From Scatomonas sp963930955 (GTDB lineage: Bacteria > Bacillota > Clostridia > Lachnospirales > Lachnospiraceae): a stretch of 64,000 nt of DNA. The first letter of the stretch is position 1; every line of letters starts with the position of its first letter. A program made the position numbers and the translations under genes. The notes under the pieces were generated by a model. The model saw nothing but the letters and a program-made list of their open reading frames with translations. It had not been told where the DNA came from and ran no database searches. Of the stretch, positions 55,863-63,781 are shown one piece after another. The stretch spans positions 124,001 to 188,000 of the forward strand of contig OZ006967.1 in assembly GCA_963930955.1 (NCBI GenBank), in the 5' to 3' direction.

Positions 55863-56696
55863 TCAGAGCAACGTAGATACCAGCACTGTCACCGCCACCC
55901 AGAGGAAGGACAGGGACAGAAAAAGCAGATCATTGTTGCGGATTTTCATGGCGGACAGCTTGATCTTTTTTACTTCTTTGCTGACTGCCGCGTAGCGGTA
56001 CCCCTTGATCTCCAGAACCTCCACGGTGGTCCGGGACCGTTTGACTGTATTCAGCATCAGGGGATAAAAGGAATGCATGATCACCTTGATCTGATAAAAC
56101 AGATACTTGATCTTTCCCCGCAGGGTCTCATGGACCGGTGGATTTCCCCTGAGCCGGTAGGACAGCAGCACGTTCTGGAACTCCTCCATCAGCAGCGGGA
56201 GCATCCGGTAGGCGTAGGAAACGGAGAAGGAAAGCCGTTCCGGACAGCCGAACCACATCAGGCCGTTTGCCAGTTTATCGGGATCCAGACCGGAAAATAC
56301 GGTAATGGAGGCCAGGGATACCGTGGCCACTTTCAGAGTCAGCACCAGCAGCGGCGCGATCGCGGTGGCATTGCCTCCGAACAGCAGGGTCACGATCAGC
56401 AGGTACCCTGTCTGAGAGAAAACACCCGCCAGGAACAGCACCAGCACAAGAGGCGCCACCCGGGCCAGCCGGGTGGTGAGAGCCACCAGCAGAAAACAGC
56501 CCAGCAGAAACGGCAGGTCATTTACAAACCAGGGCACCAGACCGAAGAACAGGTACCAGACGATGAGGATCCTGGCATCCAGGCCGGCGATCACCGTGTC
56601 ATCGTTCCCGTAAGCGTTTTTCAGCACTTGATTCCGCAGGAAATCAATGGAAAATTTGTCGAGAATATTCTCAGACAGCTTTTTAGCAGTTTTCAA
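55863..56696 (-). CDS. ECF transporter T component (EcfT/CbiQ family)
   Basis: The start is placed at a TTG (56694-56696), seven bases after GGGAGG, because no ATG has a site; the frame overlaps the upstream ATPase gene by 14 bases. The 277-residue membrane protein has several helices in the N-terminal 150 residues. A C-terminal coupling region follows with SYRLRGNPPVHETLRGK and VLEIKGYRYAAVSKEVKKIKLS, corresponding to the two short motifs that contact the ATPases. It belongs with the adjacent EcfAA' and S component. Confidence 0.85.
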   Translation of the reverse strand: MKTAKKLSENILDKFSIDFLRNQVLKNAYGNDDTVIAGLDARILIVWYLFFGLVPWFVNDLPFLLGCFLLVALTTRLARVAPLVLVLFLAGVFSQTGYLLIVTLLFGGNATAIAPLLVLTLKVATVSLASITVFSGLDPDKLANGLMWFGCPERLSFSVSYAYRMLPLLMEEFQNVLLSYRLRGNPPVHETLRGKIKYLFYQIKVIMHSFYPLMLNTVKRSRTTVEVLEIKGYRYAAVSKEVKKIKLSAMKIRNNDLLFLSLSFLWVAVTVLVSTLL

Positions 56697-58401
56697 GACT
56701 CTTCCTCCCTTCAAATTTCCTGGTAAACGCTTCCACCGTATAGCAAAGCATTCCCGGATCCAGCACCCGCCCCATGGTAAAGATCTCCGGCGGGCGGATG
56801 CCCACCCGTTCCATCACTTCTCTGCTGCCGAAGATCTCGTCCCGGCTTCCGTCCGCAATGACCCGGCCCTGGCAGAGGACGATGATCCGCTCCGCCCAGT
56901 CACAGACCAGCTGCATATCATGGGTGGCGATCATAACGGTCTCTGTGATCTCCTTCATGTCGCTTAAGGTGGCCATGATCTCCTTCCGGGTAGCCATATC
57001 CAGATTTGCGGTGGGCTCGTCCAGCAGCAGGATCCCCGGATCCAGCGCTACGCCGATGGCCAGACTGGCCCGGCGCATCTGCCCGCCGGACAAAAGACGG
57101 CCATCCCGGTCCTTCAGTTCCAGCAGGCGGAACCGCCGCAGCAGTTCCTCTGTCCTTGTCCCGGCGTTTTCCATGCCCCGGACCTCCATGGCGTAGGCCA
57201 CGTCGCTGCGGATGGAATCCTTAATGAACATGTCCTCGGGATTCTGGTAGACCATGGAGATCTGGCGGGATAGCTGTTCCGGCTTGACCCTGCGGATACT
57301 GCTTCCGTTCAGTTTCACATCCCCTTCTGCGGGTTTCAGCAGTCCCACCATCATCTTCATGAGGGTAGATTTCCCCGCTCCGTTGGATCCGATGAGGGCG
57401 ATCTTCTCTCCCCGGCGCAGTTCCAGGTCAAAATGTTCAAATACCTTTCTTGGCTCTCCCTTTACAGAACGGTAAGCCACCGAAACCTGTTCAAAGGAAA
57501 CCACCGTTTCCCCCGGCTCTTTTTCCTGTCCTTTCCCCGGCGCTTCCTGTGCATTTCCTTCCGCCGGCACAAAGATCTTTTCCCCTTCTTCTACTGTCGT
57601 GGGCAGCGGATATCCTTCCGGATATCTCCCCTGACGGCGGAGTTCATTTCCCGCCACAGTCACCTGGGGCGGGAAGATATTGCACTCCCGCAGCTCGTCC
57701 ACCCGGCGCAGAGCTTCCCGGGCCGGCAGCACCCAGCGGACCCCTCCGTCCTTCATGAGCATCACATGTTTGCAGTAGTCAGCGATATATTCCGTGTGGT
57801 GCTCGATGACCAGGATCGTCTTTCCGTACTGCTCATTCAGTTCCTTTAAAACTTCGTAGATCCGGTCTGCGTGTCCCGGATCCAGCTGGGCAATAGGCTC
57901 GTCCAGAATCAGCACATCCGGTTCCAGGGATACGGCTCCGGCCAGAGCCAGCAGATGGGTCTGACCTCCGGACAACTGCCAGATATAGTCATTCTCCCGG
58001 TCCTGAAGCCCGCATTTCTCCAGCGCCTTTCTGCCTCGTTCTTTATAATCCTTCATTGCGTAATTCAGACAGGCGTAAGAGGCCTCGTCCAGCACCGTAG
58101 GCCGAATGATCTGATTCTCAAAATCCTGATATACGTATCCCACCTTTTTCGCCAGAGTTCCCACATCTGCCTTCCTTGTATCCAGACCCCCGGCCATTAC
58201 TTTCCCTTTAAAATCCCCGGTGATGAACTGGGGGATCAGTCCGTTGAGAGTCTTGCAAAAAGTGGACTTTCCGCAGCCGTTGTTGCCAACGACCGCCAGA
58301 AAGTCCCCTTCTTCAATCTGAAGCGAGATATCTCTGAGAATAGGCTCCGCAGCCCCGGGATAGGAATAGGTCAGATGCTCTATCTCTATTACACTGCTCA
58401 T
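56683..58401 (-). CDS. Fused ECF transporter ATPase (EcfA-EcfA')
   Basis: The 572-residue protein holds two ABC ATPase domains joined by a Pro/Glu linker (about residues 230-310). The first has Walker A GNNGCGKST, LSGGQ in WQLSGGQTHLL and Walker B VLILDEPIAQLDP. The second has GSNGAGKST, LLSGGQMRRASLA and ILLLDEPTANLD. This resembles the fused YkoD type, which powers import of vitamin-like solutes with EcfT and a substrate-binding S protein. It follows the S-component gene with no gap (stop of EcfS at 58402). Confidence 0.92.
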   Translation of the reverse strand: MSSVIEIEHLTYSYPGAAEPILRDISLQIEEGDFLAVVGNNGCGKSTFCKTLNGLIPQFITGDFKGKVMAGGLDTRKADVGTLAKKVGYVYQDFENQIIRPTVLDEASYACLNYAMKDYKERGRKALEKCGLQDRENDYIWQLSGGQTHLLALAGAVSLEPDVLILDEPIAQLDPGHADRIYEVLKELNEQYGKTILVIEHHTEYIADYCKHVMLMKDGGVRWVLPAREALRRVDELRECNIFPPQVTVAGNELRRQGRYPEGYPLPTTVEEGEKIFVPAEGNAQEAPGKGQEKEPGETVVSFEQVSVAYRSVKGEPRKVFEHFDLELRRGEKIALIGSNGAGKSTLMKMMVGLLKPAEGDVKLNGSSIRRVKPEQLSRQISMVYQNPEDMFIKDSIRSDVAYAMEVRGMENAGTRTEELLRRFRLLELKDRDGRLLSGGQMRRASLAIGVALDPGILLLDEPTANLDMATRKEIMATLSDMKEITETVMIATHDMQLVCDWAERIIVLCQGRVIADGSRDEIFGSREVMERVGIRPPEIFTMGRVLDPGMLCYTVEAFTRKFEGRKSLENC

Positions 58402-59253
58402 TCAGGCCTCTCTTTCTCCTGCTTTTCCGGCAGACCGCATTCTCAGGATCAGCACGATCGCCAGGGACAGCACAGCCGCCACTACCAGAGCTATAGCGAT
58501 AGCCGTAGAGCTTTCAGCCCAGTCCGCTTCCCAATCGATGCCGGTCATGCCGCTCTCAGCCATAAACTCCGCGCCGATGGCCACGGCAAATGCGATGACG
58601 GAACCCAGGATTACTTTCCAACCAATCCCTCCCAGATACGTTTTGTCCGTCCGAGGCTCCATGCCCAGCAGGGGCTCGATCTTTCCGTACAGCTTCGGAA
58701 CCAGGAACAGGGTGGGCAGCAGGCAGAACAGGATTCCCGAGAACAGCACATCATTCAGGAAGGCAAACCCCTCCGTGGCAAAAACGCTCTCCGGCAGTCC
58801 GGCTACCGCCTCGAAATCATTGACCGCGAACTGTACTTTCAGGATATCCACCACCATGCCCAGGAACTGCTGGACCACCACGCCGGTCATGGCGGCAATG
58901 GCTACCATCTTCCGGTTTTTGGGGTTTCTTACCATGCGGCCGGCAATGTAGATGCCGATGGTCAGGGTAATGAATTTTTCCAGCTCTCCCAGTCCTCCGA
59001 ACTGCCCCAGCATGATCTCACTGAAGACCAGCTCCCCGGTAGCCGCTCCCAGAGCCGCTGACATGGGATCGTACAGCATCGCCAGGGTCAGGGGGATAAA
59101 CAGAAAATACTCTACGGAAAACTCTACGATCCCCACCTGCACGCTGGGAATCAGCTCCGTAAACAGGGTGGCCAGGCCGTACAGAGCCATGGTCAACACA
59201 AAAACCATCAGTTTCTGGGACTGGGTCGCAGTCTGTCTTCTTATTTCTTCCAT
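58402..59253 (-). CDS. ECF transporter substrate-binding (S) component, solute unknown
   Basis: The ATG at 59253 (MEEIRRQTATQSQKLMVFVLTMALYGLATLFTELIPSVQ) follows GAGGAGG. The 283-residue membrane protein begins with an S-component-like first helix and an acidic VGIVEFSVEYFLFIPLTLAMLYDP segment, then about six more helices. It is longer than classic S proteins (about 190 residues) because of a C-terminal extension with two extra helices. It heads EcfS-EcfAA'-EcfT-PHP-RpiR. No vitamin-specific motif is recognised, so the solute is unknown. Confidence 0.7.
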   Translation of the reverse strand: MEEIRRQTATQSQKLMVFVLTMALYGLATLFTELIPSVQVGIVEFSVEYFLFIPLTLAMLYDPMSAALGAATGELVFSEIMLGQFGGLGELEKFITLTIGIYIAGRMVRNPKNRKMVAIAAMTGVVVQQFLGMVVDILKVQFAVNDFEAVAGLPESVFATEGFAFLNDVLFSGILFCLLPTLFLVPKLYGKIEPLLGMEPRTDKTYLGGIGWKVILGSVIAFAVAIGAEFMAESGMTGIDWEADWAESSTAIAIALVVAAVLSLAIVLILRMRSAGKAGEREA

Positions 59254-59306
59254 ACAAAAATCCTCCTCATCTTTGAAGCATGTCTGCTCTCTGTCAGGTT
59301 GTACTG

Positions 59307-59312
59307 AGTATA
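59307..59312 (-). promoter_or_regulatory. Extended -10 promoter for the ECF unit
   Basis: TGCTATACT on the minus strand (TATACT at 59307-59312) lies about 55 bp upstream of the S-component start. A good -35 is lacking. No riboswitch signature was seen in the short leader. Confidence 0.45.
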
Positions 59313-59441
59313 GCAGGATATTTGTAAAACGGACTATCGTGGAAATGTAAAATGATGTTAATTTTTTCACATTTATATATTTTGAAAATTATTTTTCTTT
59401 TTTAGTACAGCCCACGCTTCCTTTTTTGTTTTTCGCAAAAT

Positions 59442-59489
59442 AAAGGAGCGCCGCTCCATAGATGACCCGCATCTATGGGGCAGCGCCCG
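59442..59489 (-). terminator. Terminator of rplL (long hairpin)
   Basis: On the minus strand GGCGCTGCCCCATAGATG pairs with CATCTATGGAGCGGCGCTCC, followed by TTTATTTT. It ends the ribosomal cluster before the ECF genes and belongs to the four-hairpin family. Confidence 0.87.
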
Positions 59490-59517
59490 CCGGTTTTCCT
59501 ATTGTTCCGAACCAAAT

Positions 59518-59898
59518 TTACTTCAGGGTAACCTTTGCTCCCTCAGCCTCCAGTTTGGTCTTGATCTCGTCAGCCTCAGCCTTTGCTGCAGCCTCTTTGA
59601 TTACCTTCGGAGCGCTGTCAACCAGCTCTTTTGCTTCCTTCAGGCCCAGACCGGTAGCCTCACGAACAACCTTGATAACTTTAACTTTGTTGGGTCCAAC
59701 CTCGGTCAGCTCAACGTCAAACTCGGTCTTCTCTTCCTCAGCGGCAGCCTCGCCTGCTCCGCCTGCAGCAGCTACAACAACGCCAGCGGCTGCGGATACG
59801 CCGAACTCTTCCTCACAAGCCTTTACCAGCTCGTTCAGCTCCAGTACAGATAACTCTTTGATCGCTGCAATAAACTCTTCAGTAGTTAACTTTGCCAT
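59518..59898 (-). CDS. rplL: 50S ribosomal protein L7/L12
   Basis: The ATG at 59898 (MAKLTTEEFIAAIKELSVLELNELVKACEEEFGVS) follows GGAGG at 8 bases, giving 126 residues. An Ala-rich hinge (AAAGVVVAAAGGAGEAAAEEE) separates the N-terminal dimerisation part from the factor-binding C-terminal domain (KTEFDVELTEVGPNKVKVIKVVREATGLGLKEAKELVD). It forms the stalk with L10. In most bacteria rpoB follows; here a terminator and the ECF block do. Confidence 0.97.
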   Translation of the reverse strand: MAKLTTEEFIAAIKELSVLELNELVKACEEEFGVSAAAGVVVAAAGGAGEAAAEEEKTEFDVELTEVGPNKVKVIKVVREATGLGLKEAKELVDSAPKVIKEAAAKAEADEIKTKLEAEGAKVTLK

Positions 59899-59973
59899 TG
59901 TAAATTCCTCCATTTTTCATTCAGATTTTTTAAAAATTTCCTGCCTGTCTGTCACAGGCTTCCCAGAGACAGA

Positions 59974-60480
59974 TTATTCTGCCGCAGCGCCCTCGCCGCC
60001 ATTTGCTTCAGCAATCTGATTAAGCACACGGGCGAAGTTGGCAATGGGTGACTGGATGCTTCCAAGCAGCTTGCCCAGCAGCTCTTCCCTGGAGGGGATT
60101 GCGGACAGCGCCTGTACGCCTGCAGCGTCGTAGTAATTTCCTTCTACCACACCGGCTACCAGCTCCAGCTTGGGATTCTTTTTGGCGAAACCAGCCAGCA
60201 CTCTTGCGGGAGCAGTGGCGTCATCTTTGGAAACCGCCAGAGCGTTGGTTCCCTCCAGATGTTTGCAAAGCTCTTCGCAGGGTGTTCCCTGGAACGCAAA
60301 ATTCATCATCGTGTTTTTGTAGACTTTGTAAGTGATTCCGGCTTCTCTCAGGCTTCTGCGAAGCTCCGTATCCTGAGCAACGGTAAGACCGCTGTAGTTC
60401 ACCAGGACCACACTGTCGGCGTCCGCGATGGTGTTGGAGATCTCCTCGATCACCGGCTTCTTCAGCTCTACTTTTGCCAT
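59974..60480 (-). CDS. rplJ: 50S ribosomal protein L10
   Basis: The ATG at 60480 (MAKVELKKPVIEEISNTIADADSVVLVNYSGLTV) follows AAGGAGG; the longer frame to 60564 lies in the leader RNA. The 168-residue protein anchors L7/L12 dimers to the ribosome stalk. It is preceded by an L10-leader structure through which the L10-L12 complex is expected to repress its own unit. Confidence 0.96.
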   Translation of the reverse strand: MAKVELKKPVIEEISNTIADADSVVLVNYSGLTVAQDTELRRSLREAGITYKVYKNTMMNFAFQGTPCEELCKHLEGTNALAVSKDDATAPARVLAGFAKKNPKLELVAGVVEGNYYDAAGVQALSAIPSREELLGKLLGSIQSPIANFARVLNQIAEANGGEGAAAE

Positions 60481-60518
60481 GAATGGTGCACCTCCTTGTA
60501 GTATTCGTGTACACGCGC

Positions 60519-60644
60519 AAAAAAACCTGTTCCGCCAAAACAGAACAGGAAACGAAATTCTCATAAAAAAGAATGTTCATCCTCGGCAGGCGTTGGAATG
60601 CTTACGCCCTGGGGCACCTGCTGTCTTCGGCGTGATACGGATGT
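60519..60644 (-). promoter_or_regulatory. L10 leader with attenuator upstream of rplJ-rplL
   Basis: On the minus strand the leader contains the GGCGTAAGC...CAACGCCTGCCGAGGA and ATGAGAATTTCG segments typical of the L10 leader. It ends in the hairpin CCTGTTCTG...CGGAACAGG followed by TTTTTTT (60521-60551). This looks like a binding site for L10-L12 linked to a terminator. Confidence 0.82.
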
Positions 60645-60673
60645 ATGATAGCACGCCGGAACTCATTTGTCAA
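60645..60673 (-). promoter_or_regulatory. Promoter of rplJ-rplL
   Basis: TTGACA (60668-60673) and TATCAT (60645-60650) on the minus strand with a 17-bp spacer, directly after the rplA terminator. Confidence 0.8.
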
Positions 60674-60676
60674 GAA

Positions 60677-60719
60677 AAAACTGCCGGGACCTTTCAAAGA
60701 TCACGGCAGTTTTTTGTTT
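60677..60719 (-). terminator. Terminator of rplK-rplA
   Basis: On the minus strand ACTGCCG and CGGCAGT, with an inner TGATCTTTGAAAGGTC part, form a hairpin followed by TTTTTTC. An A-run precedes it, so it may also work in the other direction. Confidence 0.85.
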
Positions 60720-60723
60720 TCTA

Positions 60724-61416
60724 TTATGCAAGCTTAACCGGATTGATCTTCACGCCGGGGCCCATGGTGGGAGCCATGGTCACGCTCCGCAGGAACTGTC
60801 CCTTGACAGCGGAAGGTCTTGCCTTGTTAATTGCACCGATCAGCGTCTGGAAGTTGTCCGCTAACTGCTCCTCTGTGAAAGAAGCTTTTCCGATTGGCAC
60901 GTGGATGATATTGGTCTTGTCGAGACGATACTCAACCTTACCGGCTTTGATATCGGCAATGGCTTTGGTCACATCCATGGTTACGGTTCCGGACTTGGGG
61001 TTCGGCATTAAGCCCTTGGGTCCCAGAACACGGCCCAGACGTCCTACAACGCCCATCATATCCGGGGTTGCCACGACTACGTCGAAATCCAGCCATCCTT
61101 CGTTCTGGATCTTGGGGATCAGCTCCTCAGCGCCCACAAAATCCGCTCCGGCAGCCTGGGCCTCGTCAGCCTTAGCGCCCTTGGCAAATACCAGAACCCG
61201 GACGGTTTTTCCGGTTCCGTGAGGAAGCACAACGGCTCCACGGATCTGCTGGTCTGCGTGACGTCCGTCACAGCCTGTACGGATGTGTACCTCGATGGTC
61301 TCGTCAAACTTAGCTACCGCCAGCTTCTTTACCAGGGCTACTGCCTCTTCCGGATCGTAAAGAGTTGCGCGGTCTACTGCTTTCGCAGCCTCTACATATT
61401 TCTTACCATGTTTCAT
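60724..61416 (-). CDS. rplA: 50S ribosomal protein L1
   Basis: The 230-residue protein shows MKHGKKYVEAAKAVDRATLYDPEEAVALVKKLAVAKFDETIEVHIRTG and the LMPNPKSGTVTMDV and TEEQLADNFQTLIGAINKARPSAVKGQFLRSVTMAPTMGPGVKI segments of L1. It binds 23S rRNA at the L1 stalk and represses its own mRNA in many bacteria. It follows rplK by 67 bp and ends in a strong terminator. Confidence 0.97.
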   Translation of the reverse strand: MKHGKKYVEAAKAVDRATLYDPEEAVALVKKLAVAKFDETIEVHIRTGCDGRHADQQIRGAVVLPHGTGKTVRVLVFAKGAKADEAQAAGADFVGAEELIPKIQNEGWLDFDVVVATPDMMGVVGRLGRVLGPKGLMPNPKSGTVTMDVTKAIADIKAGKVEYRLDKTNIIHVPIGKASFTEEQLADNFQTLIGAINKARPSAVKGQFLRSVTMAPTMGPGVKINPVKLA

Positions 61417-61483
61417 TTCTACTATAACCTCCTAGTGGTAATTGCGGGATTGTCCCTCCCACGTTTGCTGCAAGCCCTGCGGC

Positions 61484-61909
61484 TTAGTCTTCTACTACGA
61501 TACCCATGCTTCTGGCGGTACCTGCGATCATGCTCATAGCCGCTTCAATGGAAGCAGCGTTCAGATCCGGCATCTTCATCTCAGCGATCTCACGGACTTT
61601 GTCCTTGGAGATGGTCGCTACCTTGTTCTTGTTGGGAACGCCGGAACCGGATTTGATGTTGCAGGCTTTCTTCAGGAGCACTGCTGCCGGCGGGGTCTTG
61701 GTTATAAAGCTGAAACTTCTGTCTGCATATACAGTGATCACTACGGGGATGATCAGATCTCCCTTGTCAGCAGTTCTGGCATTGAACTCCTTGGTGAACT
61801 GTACAATGTTGACGCCGTGCTGGCCCAGGGCAGGACCTACAGGCGGAGCCGGTGTTGCCTTTCCGGCGGGAATCTGTAACTTAATATAACCTGTAACTTT
61901 CTTTGCCAT
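61484..61909 (-). CDS. rplK: 50S ribosomal protein L11
   Basis: The ATG at 61909 (MAKKVTGYIKLQIPAGKATPAPPVGPALGQHGVNIV) follows GGAGG, giving the standard 141 residues. The C-terminal RNA-binding domain (ISKDKVREIAEMKMPDLNAASIEAAMSMIAGTARSMGI) is complete. It lies between nusG and rplA in the conserved order. Confidence 0.97.
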   Translation of the reverse strand: MAKKVTGYIKLQIPAGKATPAPPVGPALGQHGVNIVQFTKEFNARTADKGDLIIPVVITVYADRSFSFITKTPPAAVLLKKACNIKSGSGVPNKNKVATISKDKVREIAEMKMPDLNAASIEAAMSMIAGTARSMGIVVED

Positions 61910-61966
61910 TTTAGGCACCTCCTAATTAAATGTGGTAATTGCGGGGATTTCCCTCCCACAGGCCGG

Positions 61967-62491
61967 TCAGCCGACCTTTTTGACTTCTGAAAAACTGATC
62001 TCCACAGGGGTTTCTCTGCCGAAAAGTTCGACATTAATGGTAACCACCTGCTTTGTCTTGTTGATGCTCTGGATAATTCCGGCAGTATCTTTCCAGGCGC
62101 CGCCTGTAACGACTACGGAATCTCCCACCTCCAGGTCCACTTCAACCCGGCTGGTCCCGCCCAGGATGCCCAGAGGCTCCATCTCCTCAGGGGTCAGCGG
62201 CACCGGCTTGGATCCCGGCCCCACAAATCCTGTGACGCCGCGGGTATTCCTGACAACGTACCATGTGTCATCGTTCATGACCATGTTCAGCAGGACATAG
62301 CCCGGAAAGAGTTTGCGCTGTACCTGTTTTTTGGTGCCGTTCTTTACTTCGACAACTTCCTCCATGGGTACCCGCACTTCCAAGATCTGTTCCTCGAGAT
62401 GTCTGTTCTCAATCGTCTTCTCAATATTGGCTTTTACCTTGTTTTCATAGCCCGAATAGGTGTGGACTACATACCATTTTGCTTCTGACAT
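61967..62491 (-). CDS. nusG: Transcription termination/antitermination factor NusG
   Basis: The 174-residue protein has an NGN domain (SEAKWYVVHTYSGYENKVKANIEKTIENR, KLFPGYVLLNMVMNDDTWYVVRNTRGVTGFVG) and a C-terminal KOW domain (DLEVGDSVVVTGGAWKDTAGIIQSINKTKQ). It binds RNA polymerase and couples it to ribosomes or Rho. It follows secE by 16 bp. Confidence 0.97.
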   Translation of the reverse strand: MSEAKWYVVHTYSGYENKVKANIEKTIENRHLEEQILEVRVPMEEVVEVKNGTKKQVQRKLFPGYVLLNMVMNDDTWYVVRNTRGVTGFVGPGSKPVPLTPEEMEPLGILGGTSRVEVDLEVGDSVVVTGGAWKDTAGIIQSINKTKQVVTINVELFGRETPVEISFSEVKKVG

Positions 62492-62507
62492 TTGATCACC
62501 CTATCCC

Positions 62508-62750
62508 TTATCTGATGATAAATTCAATGGCTTCCAGCGCCACGCTGTCCACCAGCGTGATCAGGACACAGAAGAGCACGGAGATCACGATTACGGCTAT
62601 TGCCTGTTTCCCCAGCGTCTTCTTATCTGTCCAGATAATCTTCTTGAATTCTGTCTTCAGACCCTTGAACCAGCTTTTCTTGGCATTCCGTTCTTTTTTG
62701 TCCTTCTTTTTGTCAGCTTTCCCGGAGTCTTTTACTACTTCGTCTGCCAT
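62508..62750 (-). CDS. secE: Preprotein translocase subunit SecE
   Basis: The ATG at 62750 (MADEVVKDSGKADKKKDK) follows CGAGGTG, giving 80 residues. A charged N-terminal part leads to the amphipathic SWFKGLKTEFKKIIWTDKKTLGKQ and one membrane helix (AIAVIVISVLFCVLITLVDSVAL). The single-helix form is typical of Gram-positive SecE. It sits between rpmG and nusG. Confidence 0.94.
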   Translation of the reverse strand: MADEVVKDSGKADKKKDKKERNAKKSWFKGLKTEFKKIIWTDKKTLGKQAIAVIVISVLFCVLITLVDSVALEAIEFIIR

Positions 62751-62768
62751 CTTTTCACCTCGCACCCA

Positions 62769-62918
62769 TTACTTGGTTTCTTTGTGTAACGTGTGTTTTC
62801 TGCAGAACTTACAGTACTTGCTGGTTTCCATCCGGTCGGGATGGTTTTTCTTCTCTTTTGTCATGTTGTAGTTCCGCTGCTTACATTCTGTACATGCCAA
62901 TGTAATCTTTACGCGCAC
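62769..62918 (-). CDS. rpmG: 50S ribosomal protein L33
   Basis: The GTG at 62916-62918 follows GGAGG at 8 bases and gives the normal 49 residues, starting RVKITLACTECKQRNYNMTKEKKNH. The CTEC and CKFC pairs form a zinc ribbon (the zinc-containing C+ type). It is the first gene of the rpmG-secE-nusG group. No convincing promoter was found upstream; a small CTGAG/CTCAG hairpin with a T-run lies about 60 bases before it. Confidence 0.94.
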   Translation of the reverse strand: MRVKITLACTECKQRNYNMTKEKKNHPDRMETSKYCKFCRKHTLHKETK

Positions 62919-63022
62919 GACTTCCACCTCCACTGTGTATTTGCGTATTACGACGGTCTTTTTGATAGAGCAAAAAAGCCTGAGGCTCAGCGCATGCCAA
63001 TCGCTGTTTTCAGGCATAAAAA

Positions 63023-63072
63023 AAAGACCTACTTCCATGTCGCTTACTAACTATAACACGAAGCAGGTCTTC
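63023..63072 (-). terminator. Terminator of the DNA alkylation repair gene
   Basis: On the minus strand AGACCTGCTTCGTG and CATGGAAGTAGGTCT form a stem followed by TTTTTTTT. Confidence 0.85.
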
Positions 63073-63079
63073 TGTCAAG

Positions 63080-63781
63080 CTATTTCCCCCGCACCCGCAG
63101 CGTCCGCAGATACGCTTTCTGCTCTTCTCCGATCCGCCGGCTCTCAATCGCTTTCTGGATCGCCTTGTTATGGGTCCAGGGATCCATCCGGCGCTGCTGC
63201 AGGTAAGGCAGGGCCGCCTCATACTGCTTGGCCAGGGCAGTGGCAAAATACCAGGCCTTCATCATATTTACGTAATACTCCTCCAACTCCACCGCAGCGG
63301 CCAGTTCCAGATATTCCGGCAAAAAGGCCTGGTCCAGATAAAAACGCATGAGCATTCCCAGGCCGAATCGGACCGTGTAGGTTTCTCCGGAGCGGATCCA
63401 GACCCGGATTTTCTCCAGCAGTTCCGGCAGATGTTTTCCAAAAACCCTGGGGCAGACCATGTCGCAGGTGGCCCAGTTATCTATATATGGAAGAAACGCC
63501 TCCACATAAGCCATGGCCCGGTGGTAATCCTTTACCGTTTCCAGCAGAAAACCGTGAAGATTGTTTTCTTCATAATATCTGTGAGGCAGCTCTTCCAGAA
63601 ACCTCTCCGCTTCCGGCTTTTTGGACAGGGCCCGGGCGAACTTCCGCAGTTCGGGAGTCCGCACGCCGATCACCCTGTCCGGATCTACCGTGGGCATGAG
63701 TTTTTCCTGAAAGGTCTTATATTGCAGATCCTGCAGGGCAAACAGCTGCTGCAGGATCTCCGTCTCTGCCTGCTCTAGCAT
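63080..63781 (-). CDS. DNA alkylation repair protein (AlkD-like HEAT-repeat family)
   Basis: The 233-residue all-helical protein matches the AlkD/DNA_alkylation family: GVRTPELRKFARALSKKPEAERFLEELPHRYYEENNLHGFLLE, then FLPYIDNWATCDMVCPRVF and RFGLGMLMRFYLDQAF. AlkD excises N3- and N7-alkylpurines without base flipping; the aromatic and acidic groove residues (W in NWATCD) are present. It overlaps the end of the upstream membrane protein gene by several bases. AGGAGG precedes the ATG. Confidence 0.9.
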   Translation of the reverse strand: MLEQAETEILQQLFALQDLQYKTFQEKLMPTVDPDRVIGVRTPELRKFARALSKKPEAERFLEELPHRYYEENNLHGFLLETVKDYHRAMAYVEAFLPYIDNWATCDMVCPRVFGKHLPELLEKIRVWIRSGETYTVRFGLGMLMRFYLDQAFLPEYLELAAAVELEEYYVNMMKAWYFATALAKQYEAALPYLQQRRMDPWTHNKAIQKAIESRRIGEEQKAYLRTLRVRGK

